DNA of 64,000 bases from JAODBQ01 sp047602055 (GTDB lineage: Bacteria > Actinomycetota > Acidimicrobiia > Acidimicrobiales > Ilumatobacteraceae). The position numbers and the translations under genes were made by a program. This document shows positions 22,421-32,303 of this stretch, in pieces. The stretch covers positions 4,774,001 to 4,838,000 of the forward strand of contig JASGIG010000001.1 of the NCBI GenBank assembly GCA_047602055.1. The letters run 5' to 3'. The notes below the pieces were generated by a model, which saw only the letters and a program-made list of their open reading frames with translations, was not told the origin of the DNA and searched no databases. Positions within the stretch are counted from its first letter, which is position 1. Every line of letters begins with the position of its first letter.

Positions 22421-23281
22421 TCACACCCGCTCGCCGGGTGTATGCCCGGCAACCTTCGCAGTCGGGCGCTCGCCCGGCCACATTCGCACGATGCAGCTCT
22501 GGCTGGCGGTGGCGAGGAGCGTGCCGTCCTCGGCCCACATGTGCACGAGACCGTGCCCGAAGCCGCGCTCGACGGCGTGGACCTGGATGTCGAGCAGCAC
22601 CCACTGCGTCGGCACCAGGCGGCAGACGCGGATCGTGTTGTCCAGGCTGTTGCCCCCACCGCGCACGCCGAGGGCCTGGCCGACGCCCATCGGCACGAAG
22701 TCGCCGAGGATCGCCAGCGTCGTCGCGTCCACCTGGTGGGTCTCGCTCTCGATCACGCTCGGGACCTGCGCCCACATCAGCGTCTGGCCGTCGCCAGGCG
22801 TCCCATCGAGGTCGTCGAAGTCACGACCCGTGGCGACGCGCTGCTCGACGTACTCGTGCACGGTGCCCGAGACGGGCATGCGGTGCGGCCGGTCGGCACA
22901 CTCGTCCGGCGGTGGGACGTCGGGCATCCGCGCCCACTGGCCGTGCTGCTCGATCGGCCGGTGACCCAGGGCGGCGTTGACGGTGAGGATCTCCCGCCGC
23001 CCCACGTGGCACACGGCGCGCGCCTGGGTGATCTGGTGGCCCTCGACGGCGAGGCGCACGTCGACGTCCATCACCTCGCCGGGCTTGGCGTACTCGAGGT
23101 ACTGGCCGGTGGCCCACACCACCTCACGACCGCTGGTCAGCTCCATCGCCGAGATCGCCGCCCCGAGCCCGCACCCGCCGAACAGGAAGCCGCCGCCGGT
23201 GCACAGCCGCGGCGCCACCGGCAACCACCAGCGGTACGGGTTGTGGCTCTGCTCCAGGCCGAGGAACTCGCGGCTGTCCAT
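22421..23281 (-). CDS. TesB-like double-hotdog acyl-CoA thioesterase
   Basis: 286 aa with two hotdog halves. N-terminal half: TGGGFLFGGCGLGAAISAME, VWATGQYLEYAKPGEVMDVD. C-terminal half: LAILGDFVPMGVGQALG, NSLDNTIRVCRL and WVLLDIQVHAVERGFGHG, the Asp- and Gln-containing segments typical of acyl-CoA thioesterase II. Releases fatty acid from acyl-CoA. Sits between an LLM oxidoreductase and an alpha/beta hydrolase with gaps of 13 and 17 nt, so co-transcription is likely, perhaps for breakdown of a lipid-like compound. Start ATG 23281. Confidence 0.82.
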   Translation of the reverse strand: MDSREFLGLEQSHNPYRWWLPVAPRLCTGGGFLFGGCGLGAAISAMELTSGREVVWATGQYLEYAKPGEVMDVDVRLAVEGHQITQARAVCHVGRREILTVNAALGHRPIEQHGQWARMPDVPPPDECADRPHRMPVSGTVHEYVEQRVATGRDFDDLDGTPGDGQTLMWAQVPSVIESETHQVDATTLAILGDFVPMGVGQALGVRGGGNSLDNTIRVCRLVPTQWVLLDIQVHAVERGFGHGLVHMWAEDGTLLATASQSCIVRMWPGERPTAKVAGHTPGERV

Positions 23282-23298
23282 CCCTGCTGCTTCGGCCG

Positions 23299-24082
23299 TC
23301 AATCCGCCAGGCCGGCGAGGAACGGCAGGATCGCCGCGTTCACCGGCTCTGGGTTGGTCAGGTTGGCGGCATGGGCGCCGCCGACCTTGACGACCGCGCC
23401 ACACCCGGACAGCCCGGCTGCGAGGCGCTCGGCCTTGTCCATCGGGATCGCCGTGTCCTCGGTGCCGTGCACGACCAGCGCCGGGCAGGTGATCTCGGCC
23501 AGCCGGTCGTGGATGTCCTCCCGCCCGTGCAGGCAGGCGAAGGGCTGGCGCAGGAAGTCGTTGTCGCGCTCCTGCCACTTGGCGATCCACTTCGGGTTCT
23601 CCACCGGGTCGGCGATGATCAGGTCGGCGATTGCCGTCACCAGCTCGTCGACCGGACCGACGCCGGACCACGTCTCGGCCATCATGTCCTCCCCGGCCAT
23701 CGCCTCCTCGTCAGGCAGGCCGGCCTCGGTGTCGAGCAGGATCAGGGCGCGCACCCGCTCGGGTGCGGTGAGCGCGGCGCGCAGCGACAGGAACCCGCCC
23801 TGGCTCATCCCGCCGACGACGGCGCGCTCGATGCCGAGGTGGTCGAGCAGACCGAGGCAGTCGCGCGGAGTCCCAGTAGCTGAACGGCTCGCCGTCGTAC
23901 TCGGTCTGCCCGAAGCCACGCTCGTCCCAGGTGATCACCCGGTACTGCGGCGCCAGCGCGGCCACCTGCGGGGCGAACATCTCGTGGTCCATGAGGAACC
24001 CGTGGCCGAGGATCACCGGTGCGCCCTCGCCGCCCGTGTCCTCGAAGTAGATCCGCTGGCCGTTGACGTCTGCGTACCCCAC
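23299..24082 (-). pseudogene. Alpha/beta-fold hydrolase, frameshifted
   Basis: About 261 aa once repaired. N-terminal part (from GTG 24082): VILGHGFLMDHEMFAPQVAA and ITWDERGFGQTEYDGEPFSY. The frame is lost near 23863-23872: codons read YWDSAR, then the continuation RDCLGLLDHLGIERAVVGGM exists only in the next frame, i.e. one base is missing. Downstream parts are intact: nucleophile GMSQGG, DTEAGLPDEEAM, HGTEDTAIPMDKAE, and the His in GGAHAANLTNPEP. All catalytic residues are present, so an indel error is plausible. First gene of the operon with the thioesterase and LLM enzyme. Confidence 0.82.
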
Positions 24083-24142
24083 CGCCAGAAGCTACTACCG
24101 GCGCGGGGGCGTGCACCCCGCTCACGGAGCACACTTGCGGGC

Positions 24143-24526
24143 GTGCAGCACTCGTTCAGCTTCGGCTCGTGGTACCTGCCGCTCGCCGCCGTCCTCGGTT
24201 GCGGGCCACGCTTCAGTCGCATCGACGTCGGTGCCGACGCCGTCGAGGTCCGCATGGGCTGGTCGTTCCGGGCACGCATCACCCGGCGCGACATCACGAG
24301 CGTCGAGCCGTGGCCGCAGGAGCGGCGCCGACCACGGAGCCGCGGCGTCCACGGCTGGCGGGGTTCCTGGCTGGTCAACGGCTCGGCCGACGGGTTGGTG
24401 ACGATCGCCATCGATCCGCCGGCGCCCGCCCGCGTCGTCGGGGTCCCCGTGAAGCTGCGTGAGCTGATCGTCAGCGTCGCCGACCCCGACGCGCTCGCCA
24501 GCGAGCTGCAACCCGCCGCTGGATAG
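24143..24526 (+). CDS. Hypothetical protein, PH-like small domain
   Basis: 127 aa, no signal peptide. Alternating short strands (SRIDVGADAVEVRMGWSFRA, ITRRDITSVEPWPQE, GLVTIAIDPPAPARVV) and a final helix (KLRELIVSVADPDALASEL) resemble a small PH-like or DUF domain seen in actinobacterial hypotheticals. I do not recognise a specific family. GTG 24143 is chosen because CACACT lies 7 nt upstream, a weak leaderless -10. The TAG stop overlaps the next gene's -10 box. Confidence 0.6.
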   Translation: MQHSFSFGSWYLPLAAVLGCGPRFSRIDVGADAVEVRMGWSFRARITRRDITSVEPWPQERRRPRSRGVHGWRGSWLVNGSADGLVTIAIDPPAPARVVGVPVKLRELIVSVADPDALASELQPAAG

Positions 24527-24529
24527 GTT
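24524..24529 (+). promoter_or_regulatory. -10 box TAGGTT for leaderless start at 24537
   Basis: TAGGTT, 7 nt before ATG 24537; its TAG is the stop codon of the preceding gene. Confidence 0.5.
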
Positions 24530-24536
24530 CCGCACC

Positions 24537-25952
24537 ATGTCGTCATCGATGACGCCCTGGCAGGGCGATGCGTGCTCGCTGGTCGAGGAGTTCCGGGCCG
24601 GACGGCGCTCACCGGCCGAGGAGCTGGCCGCCGTGTACGCGGCGATCGACGCCAGCGACCTGAACGCGTTCTGCTTCACGTCACCCGAGGAGGCCGAGCG
24701 CGCGGCGGCCAGCGCCGACGTGAGCAAGCCGTTCGGTGGCGTGCCGATCGGCGTCAAGGAGCTCGACCGCGTCGCCGGTTGGCCGTACACCCACGCTTCG
24801 GTGCCGCTGCGCGACGGCGTCAGCGACGTCACCTCGACGATGCTCCAGCGCATCGGTGGCGCCGGCGGGGCGGTGCTCGCCGGGCTGACGACGGCCAGCG
24901 AGTTCGGCGGCGTCAACGTCACCCGCACCGTCCTGCACGGCACGACGCACAACCCGTGGGCGCACGGGCGCACGCCCGGCGGCAGCTCCGGCGGGTCGGC
25001 GGCAGCGGTGGCCGGCGGTCTGGTCACGCTGGCGACGGGCGGCGACGGCGGCGGCTCGATCCGCATCCCCGCCGGCTTCTGCGGGCTGTTCGGGTTGAAG
25101 TCGACGTTCGGCCGCATCCCGATGGGACCGCACGCCCAGTACGGCAACCTCACCGTCACGATCGGCTGCCTCAGCCGCAGCGTGCGCGACACGGCGCGCT
25201 GGTTCGACGTCGCCAACGGGCACGACCCGAACGACCCGCTCAGCCTGCCGCGCGTCGAGGGCTGGGAGGCCGGCCTCGGCACCCGCCTCGACGAGCTGCG
25301 CGGGTGCCGTGTGGCCGTCGTCGCCGACTGGGGCGACGCCGTGGTGTCACCGGTGATGTGGGACCTGCTGGCCGGCGCTGCCGAGCAGCTCATCGCCGAC
25401 CTCGGCCTGCGCCGTGTCGACGGTGGCGACACCCGCCTGCCGCGGATGGGGCGGGCGTGGTCGCTCAGTGGCGGGATCGAGATCGAGGCGGCGCTCGGCG
25501 ACCGCTGGCCAGCGTGCGCCGACGACCTCACGCCGGAGATGCGCTCGTCGATGGAGCAGGTCGCCGGCGCCTACGACTCGGCGGCGCGGGCCAAGATCGA
25601 GTCGCGGCGGATGGAGGTCAACGAGGCGATGGCCCGGATCTTCGATCCCGCCGACGGTGTCGACTTCGTGATCACCGCCGCCAACCCCGACGTCGCCTTC
25701 GAGGCCGAGGGCCCGCTGCCGCACACGTTCGGCGGCGTCAAGGCCGGCCGCGGCAACAACGGCAGGCTGACGTTCCCGGCCAACCTGCACGGCAACCCGG
25801 CCGTGTCGATCCCGGCCGGATCCGTCGACGGGCTGCCGATCGGCCTGCAGGTCGTCGGCCGCCACTTCGACGAGCCACTGCTGCTCGACATCGCCCTGAC
25901 CGTCGAGCGCAACCGCCCCTGGCCGCTCGTCGCCCCCGGCTCCCCCACCTGA
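24537..25952 (+). CDS. Amidase signature family amidohydrolase
   Basis: 471 aa enzyme with the Ser-cisSer-Lys triad. Lys is in VPIGVKELDR, the Gly/Ser-rich segment is HGRTPGGSSGGSAAAVAGG, and the nucleophile Ser follows in GGDGGGSIRIPAGFCGLFGLK-type sequence. Family members hydrolyse amides (GatA, indoleacetamide hydrolase, aryl-acylamidases). No gatB or gatC is nearby, so this is probably a catabolic amidase rather than the tRNA amidotransferase. C-terminal PAVSIPAGSVDGLPIGLQVV is also typical. Start by the -10 box 7 nt upstream. Confidence 0.92.
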   Translation: MSSSMTPWQGDACSLVEEFRAGRRSPAEELAAVYAAIDASDLNAFCFTSPEEAERAAASADVSKPFGGVPIGVKELDRVAGWPYTHASVPLRDGVSDVTSTMLQRIGGAGGAVLAGLTTASEFGGVNVTRTVLHGTTHNPWAHGRTPGGSSGGSAAAVAGGLVTLATGGDGGGSIRIPAGFCGLFGLKSTFGRIPMGPHAQYGNLTVTIGCLSRSVRDTARWFDVANGHDPNDPLSLPRVEGWEAGLGTRLDELRGCRVAVVADWGDAVVSPVMWDLLAGAAEQLIADLGLRRVDGGDTRLPRMGRAWSLSGGIEIEAALGDRWPACADDLTPEMRSSMEQVAGAYDSAARAKIESRRMEVNEAMARIFDPADGVDFVITAANPDVAFEAEGPLPHTFGGVKAGRGNNGRLTFPANLHGNPAVSIPAGSVDGLPIGLQVVGRHFDEPLLLDIALTVERNRPWPLVAPGSPT

Positions 25953-25996
25953 CGTCTGTCACATCCGCCAGGTTTTCCGAAGCGCGGACTTGTCCA

Positions 25997-26002
25997 TAGT
26001 GT
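25997..26002 (+). promoter_or_regulatory. -10 box TAGTGT for leaderless start at 26011
   Basis: TAGTGT, 8 nt before GTG 26011. Confidence 0.45.
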
Positions 26003-26010
26003 GACGCCTC

Positions 26011-27402
26011 GTGCCCGAGCCGTCCATGAGCGCGTCCCAACGCCTGCTGGCAGCCGGGCTGGTGTTGGGTGTCACGCTGGTCGCCTTCGAGGTCACCGCA
26101 GTGATCACCGCGCTGCCGACGATCACCAACGAGCTCGGCGGCGACGCGCTGTACGGCGTCACCCTCGCCGCGTACACGCTGGCCAACCTCGTCGCTCTCG
26201 TCGCCGCCGGCGAGCTCGCCGATCGCCACGGCCCGACGAAGCCGTACGCAACCAGCATCCTGCTGTTCGTCATCGGCCTCGTCGTCGCCGCCACGGCACC
26301 GGCGATGTGGGTGATCGTCGTCGGCCGGGTGCTGCAGGGCCTCGGCACCGGGGCGTTCGGCACGATCGCCTACCTGCTCGTCAAGCGGGCGTTCCCCGAC
26401 GAGCGTCAACCGCTCGTGTTCGCCGTGCTCTCGGCCGGCTGGGTGCTGCCCAGCCTGATCGCCCCGGCGATCTCCGGCGCGGTGACGGAGCACCTCGGCT
26501 GGCGCTGGGTGTTCCTCGGGATCGTCCCGCTGGCGGTCGGTGTCGGCCTGCTGGCGGTCCGGCCGATGGCCGCGTTCGGGCCGACCGGCGCGGCGGCGGG
26601 TCCGACGCGCATCCCGGCGGCGTTCGCCGCGGCGGTCGGCGTCGGCGCGGTGGTCACCGGGCTGCAGTTCGCCAACCTTGTCGCCGCCGGGCTGACGACG
26701 ATCGCCGGCGCAGTGCTCGCCGTCGTGTTCCTCGGCCGGCTGTTCCCCCGAGGCGTGGTGGCGGCGCGGCCGGGGTTGCCGGCGGCGATCGCCTGCCGGA
26801 TCCTGGCGACGGCGACGTTCCTCGGGGTCGACAGCTTCGTCCCGCTCGCCGCCGACCGCATCCACGGGGCCTCGCCGACGCTGCAGGGCTTCGTCATCGT
26901 CGGCTCGGCGGTGATGTGGACCGCCGGCCAGTGGGTGATCGCCAAACGGCCGAACATCCGACCGAACCGAGCCGTCCTCGCCGGCTTCGGCTGCCTGCTC
27001 GCCGGGATCGTGCTCGTCGCCCCAGTGCTGCACGACGGCTGGCCGCTGTGGGCCACCTTCGTGGCGTGGTCGGTAGGGGGCCTCGGGATGGGCTTGCTGT
27101 TCAACCCGACGACGGTGGCGGCGATGTCGTTCGCCGAGTCGGGCAGCGAGGGCAAGGTCGGCGGTCAGGTCAGCCTGGCCGACTCCGTCGGCTTCTCGCT
27201 GATGGGCGGCATCGGCGGGGCGATGGTCGCCCTCGCCGACCGCACGTCGCTGTCGCTGACGTCGGCGCTCGGCATCAACTTCGCGATCGCCGCCGTCCTG
27301 GCCTGCACCGGCATGGTCGCCAGCCGCCACGTCGCCCGCGCCCCCGGGTCAGCGGCAGCCGGCGCCGGCACCGCTCCCGCCCCGTCCGCCGCCCCCGCCT
27401 GA
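26011..27402 (+). CDS. MFS transporter
   Basis: 463 aa integral membrane protein with about 12-14 hydrophobic helices. Drug/proton-antiporter type features: FEVTAVITALPTITNELGG in helix 1, GELADRHGPTKPYATSILL (loop 2-3 motif A), and VIVVGRVLQGLGTGAFGTIA in helix 4 (motif B/C region). Such DHA2-like transporters export drugs, dyes or metabolites by proton exchange; the substrate is unknown. Start GTG 26011 is placed by the -10 box; ATG 26026 is an alternative. Converges on the ABC-F gene with an R3 repeat pair in between. Confidence 0.88.
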   Translation: MPEPSMSASQRLLAAGLVLGVTLVAFEVTAVITALPTITNELGGDALYGVTLAAYTLANLVALVAAGELADRHGPTKPYATSILLFVIGLVVAATAPAMWVIVVGRVLQGLGTGAFGTIAYLLVKRAFPDERQPLVFAVLSAGWVLPSLIAPAISGAVTEHLGWRWVFLGIVPLAVGVGLLAVRPMAAFGPTGAAAGPTRIPAAFAAAVGVGAVVTGLQFANLVAAGLTTIAGAVLAVVFLGRLFPRGVVAARPGLPAAIACRILATATFLGVDSFVPLAADRIHGASPTLQGFVIVGSAVMWTAGQWVIAKRPNIRPNRAVLAGFGCLLAGIVLVAPVLHDGWPLWATFVAWSVGGLGMGLLFNPTTVAAMSFAESGSEGKVGGQVSLADSVGFSLMGGIGGAMVALADRTSLSLTSALGINFAIAAVLACTGMVASRHVARAPGSAAAGAGTAPAPSAAPA

Positions 27403-27412
27403 GCACCCCACC

Positions 27413-27515
27413 GCGATTCGAGATGTGCTGCGCCGCTGCGCACATCTCGAATCGCCTCGGCGGCGGTCCTGCTCCTGATTCGAGATGTGCTGTCCCCGTG
27501 CGCACATCTCGAATC
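27413..27515. repeat. R3 palindrome pair (39-nt cores at 27415 and 27477)
   Basis: Each core has arms GATTCGAGATGTGC and GCACATCTCGAATC around an 11-nt centre. Core starts are exactly 62 bp apart and the 23-nt spacer is unique. Located between the convergent MFS and ABC-F genes, where the hairpins could also end transcription. Confidence 0.88.
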
Positions 27516-27553
27516 GCTCTCGACGCGGCGGGCGAAGCGGGGCGGGGCGGGCG

Positions 27554-29212
<1,659 letters not shown>

Positions 29213-29451
29213 GCGAGACCTCCGGATCGAGCGGGTGGATCGACGGGGTCTCAGCCGGCCATGCGGACCAGTCTGCCGGATCGGCGGGCGAACGGCGACA
29301 GGTTTGCCGCCAGCGTGCCCCGGGCCGGTGCGACGTCGGACCGGCCGGGGCGCTCGCTGGCGTTGCCCGCTCGGTTCATCCTGACGCCCCGGCGCGCCGA
29401 ACGGTTCGCGCCCCACCTCAACAGGTCGTTCGACCCCTCGGGAACGGGACT

Positions 29452-29590
29452 TGTCGCGCTCTGACCGGCCGGCTTCCGGTCGGAGCGCGACAAGACAACC
29501 GGTTCGCACCGCGCGCGCCGGCCGGTACCCGGCACCGCTGAGCTCGACTTGTCGCGCTCTGACCGGCCGGCTTCCGGTCGGAGCGCGACA
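29452..29590. repeat. R2 palindrome pair (41-nt units at 29452 and 29550)
   Basis: Two nearly identical units, starts 98 bp apart, 57-nt spacer. Arms begin TGTCGCGCTCTGACCGG and pair fully with one G-U-type position. The rest of the 424-nt gap (29213-29636) shows no convincing gene. Confidence 0.85.
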
Positions 29591-29636
29591 AGACACCGGA
29601 TTCACGCGGGACGGGCGGGGTGAGGTGGCGCGGCGC

Positions 29637-30542
29637 TCAGCTCCCCGGGAGCGACTGCTCGACGGTGAGCACGGGAGCGAACAGATCGCCGAGGTCGCCG
29701 ATGCGGGCCAGCACGTCGGCCCACTCGAAGCGCAGCTCGGCGTCGCCGGCCGCGCCGGCGGCGACCTCGTCCCACGTCACCGGCGTGGACACCGTCGGCG
29801 CCGGCCGGGCACGCATCGAGTAGACGCCGATCGTCGTCTTGTGCCGGGCGTTCTGGCTCCAGTCGACGAAGATCTTCCCGGGGCGCACCGCCTTGGCCAT
29901 CGTGGTGGTCACCCGTGACGGTTGCCGGCGCTCCAGCACCTGGCCGACCGCCAAGGCGAAGTCGGCGGCGTGCTCGTGGGTGCACGGCGTGTTCAGCGGC
30001 ACGTACAGCTGCAGGCCCTTCGAGCCGGACGTCTTGCACCACCCGTCGAGGCCGGCCGCACCGAGGATCTCGCGCACCCACAAGGCGACCTCGCAGCACG
30101 TGTGGATGTCCGTGCCCGGCCCGGGATCGAAGTCGAACACGAGGATCAGCGGCGCGTCGAGATCGGCGGCGCGGGCCATCGGCACGTGCAGCTCCAGCGC
30201 GGCCATGTTCGCCGACCACACCAGGTCGGCCGGCTCGTCGAACGCGCAGTAGCCGATCTCGCCGTCGCGGTCGCCCGGGCCGGGGAACGTGCCGACCCAC
30301 GGCGGCCGATGCTTCGGGCAGCGCTTCTCGAAGAAGCCCTTCGTGTCGACGCCGTTCGGGAAGCGCTTGAGCGTGATGCAGCGGCCGTCGAGGTGCGGGA
30401 GCATCGTCGGGGCGACCTGCGCGTAGTAGCGGATGCAGTCGCCCTTCGTCGTGCCGGTCTCGGGGTAGAGGACCTTGTCGAGGTTGCTCAGCGAGACCTC
30501 GCGCTCGCCGACGCGCACGACCGTCGGCGCGTTGTCGGCCAC
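29637..30542 (-). CDS. LigD-type NHEJ polymerase domain protein
   Basis: 301 aa archaeo-eukaryotic primase-fold polymerase of bacterial non-homologous end joining. Motifs: LSNLDKVLYPETGTTKGD, ITLKRFPNGVDTKGFFEK, catalytic aspartates in LILVFDFDPGPGTD, KTSGSKGLQLYVPL, and TTTMAKAVRPGKIFVDWSQN. Adds nucleotides to break ends held by Ku. It starts 3 nt after the Ku stop, so the two are one operon. It is the polymerase part alone: no ligase or phosphoesterase domain is fused and no ligase gene is in the window. Confidence 0.93.
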   Translation of the reverse strand: MADNAPTVVRVGEREVSLSNLDKVLYPETGTTKGDCIRYYAQVAPTMLPHLDGRCITLKRFPNGVDTKGFFEKRCPKHRPPWVGTFPGPGDRDGEIGYCAFDEPADLVWSANMAALELHVPMARAADLDAPLILVFDFDPGPGTDIHTCCEVALWVREILGAAGLDGWCKTSGSKGLQLYVPLNTPCTHEHAADFALAVGQVLERRQPSRVTTTMAKAVRPGKIFVDWSQNARHKTTIGVYSMRARPAPTVSTPVTWDEVAAGAAGDAELRFEWADVLARIGDLGDLFAPVLTVEQSLPGS

Positions 30543-30545
30543 GAA

Positions 30546-31418
30546 TCAGGCGCTCTTGCGGGTGCGCACCGTCGCCTTCTTCGGCGCCTCCGCCACGGCC
30601 TCCGGGCCGCCGGCCGGGTGGCGCTTGCGGGCCTCCTTGGCCGCCTGCACGCTGGCCTCCAACGCCGCCATCAGGTCGACCACCTTCGGTGCCTCGCGCT
30701 CGACGGTGGGCAGCTCGAACTCCTCGCCGCCGGCCTTCTTGTCGATCAGCGCGAGCACCTGCTCGCGATACTCGTCGCGGTACTTCTGCGGCTCGAACGG
30801 CGCCGACAGCGACTCGACGAGCGCCTCGGCCATCGCCGCCTCCTTGGCGGACACGTCGATGTCGTCGAGCACGTCGAGCTCCTCGATGTTCGCCGGGTCG
30901 ACGACCTCGTCGGCGAACACCATCGTGCTCATCAGCAGCCGGCCGTCCTGGGCGCGCAGCGCGGCGACGTACTGCTTGTTGCGCATCACGAAGCGGCCGA
31001 TGGCCACCTTGCCGGCCTCCTCCATCGCCCGGGCCAGCAGCACGTACGGCTTCGGTGTCTTGTCGGGGGCGACGATGTACGGCGAGTCGAAGTACACGGG
31101 GTCGATCTCGTCGAGCTCGACGAACTCCTCGAGGTCGATGCTCTTCGTGGCCGACGGGATGAAGGGCTCCAGCTCGTCCGGGTCGACCTGCACGTAGCGG
31201 CCCTTGGTGACCTCGTAGCCCTTGACGATGTGCTCGTCAGGGACGTCCTCACCGGTCTCGGCGGAGACCTTCTTCATGCGGATGCGGCTCATCGTGCGGT
31301 CGTCGAGCTGGTTGAACGACACGCTCTTCTTGCTGACCGCATGGAACAGCTTGATCGGGATGGCGACGAGCCCGAAGCTGATCGTCCCACTCCACACTGG
31401 CCTCGGCATGGGACACAT
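30546..31418 (-). CDS. ku: Ku protein, DNA end-binding
   Basis: 290 aa, homodimeric ring that binds double-strand break ends and recruits the LigD machinery. Family signatures: WSGTISFGLVAIPIKLFHAV at the N-terminus, VSFNQLDDRTMSRIRMKKV, EDVPDEHIVKGYEV, and FEPQKYRDEYREQVLALIDK. The Lys/Arg-rich C-terminal tail (AKEARKRHPAGG, APKKATVRTRKSA) is the typical DNA-binding extension. Start ATG 31418 has GGTGGGG close upstream; ATG 31409 is possible. Co-operonic with the LigD-type polymerase downstream. Confidence 0.95.
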   Translation of the reverse strand: MCPMPRPVWSGTISFGLVAIPIKLFHAVSKKSVSFNQLDDRTMSRIRMKKVSAETGEDVPDEHIVKGYEVTKGRYVQVDPDELEPFIPSATKSIDLEEFVELDEIDPVYFDSPYIVAPDKTPKPYVLLARAMEEAGKVAIGRFVMRNKQYVAALRAQDGRLLMSTMVFADEVVDPANIEELDVLDDIDVSAKEAAMAEALVESLSAPFEPQKYRDEYREQVLALIDKKAGGEEFELPTVEREAPKVVDLMAALEASVQAAKEARKRHPAGGPEAVAEAPKKATVRTRKSA

Positions 31419-31481
31419 CTTGCCCCACCTGCCCCGACGCGAAACAGGCCTCGGGGCGCGGGACGCTCAGCGGCGACCCGT

Positions 31482-31586
31482 GCGATTCGAGATTCGCCGC
31501 GCCCGTGCGCACATCTCGAATCGCGATCGAAGCCCGTGAGCTCGCGATTCGAGATTGGCCGTGCCGGTGCGCACATCTCGAATCGC
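31482..31586. repeat. R3 palindrome pair (39-nt cores at 31484 and 31546)
   Basis: Same geometry as at 27.4 and 34.2 kb: two 39-nt cores, 62-bp period, 23-nt unique spacer. The right arm GCACATCTCGAATC is intact in both; the inner left arm has drifted (GATTCGAGATTCGC, GATTCGAGATTGGC). Confidence 0.85.
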
Positions 31587-31596
31587 GCCGACTTGG

Positions 31597-32303
31597 TCAG
31601 AAGATGATGGACTGGGGGTCGAGGCCGAGGAGGACGCGGCCGGCGTCCTGGAACGCCGACGGGGCGACGGTGACGTGCTGCGGCACGACCCGGACGTCAC
31701 GCCCGCAACGCTCCAGCGGACGGTCGGGGGTCAGCGCCGACATGCCGGCCTGAGCGAGGACGACGTCGACGGCACGCACCGCCTCGGCGCAGCAGTGCGA
31801 GCAGGCGAGGCGGACCATCGCCTGCTCGTGCAGCGTCGCCTCCTCGCCGGCCGCGGCGACGTCGAACACGTGCGTGACCGCCTCGAACACGAACGCCCGG
31901 GCGGCGCGCAGCCGGGCCTCGGCCTCGGCGATGGCCAGCTGCGCCTGCGGGCGCTCGCGCAGCAGCGACATCGACGTCAGCGGCTTCTTCTCCGTGGCCA
32001 GCTCGACGAACGCGTCGAGCGCGGCGCGGGCGATGCCGGTGGCGACGCCGACCTTGTTGAACGCCAACCGGCTGTACGGCGGCATGCGGAACAGCGGCGT
32101 GTCGACGCGCATCCCGACGCCGTACAGGTCGGTGGTCAGCTCCTCGGGGACGAACACCTCGTCGAGGACGACGTCGTGCGAGCCGGTGCCGCGAAGCCCT
32201 GGCGAGCGCCACGTGTCGACCACCTCGTAGTCGCGACGCGGCACGACGACCTGGACCGCGAGCAGGCGCAGCGAGCGGCGCCCAGTCGCCGCCAGCAGAA
32301 CGT
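31597..32303 (-). pseudogene. 5'-truncated acyl-CoA dehydrogenase-like (Acyl-CoA_dh_2) remnant
   Basis: About 235 codons matching the middle beta and C-terminal helical domains of acyl-CoA dehydrogenase/flavin monooxygenase proteins: VVVPRRDYEVVDTWRSPGLR, GTGSHDVVLDEVFVPEEL, FNKVGVATGIARAALDAF, and MSALTPDRPLERCGRDVR. The N-terminal half that should precede it is absent: homology stops exactly where the upstream membrane-protein gene ends (stop at 32304-32306). A deletion fusing the two loci best explains this. No start codon in a sensible place, so it is probably not expressed as a functional enzyme. Confidence 0.75.

Noticed and set aside
24537..25952. GatA subunit of tRNA amidotransferase
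   Set aside because: Amidase signature is shared, but no gatB/gatC neighbours and the C-terminal half is of the catabolic amidase type.
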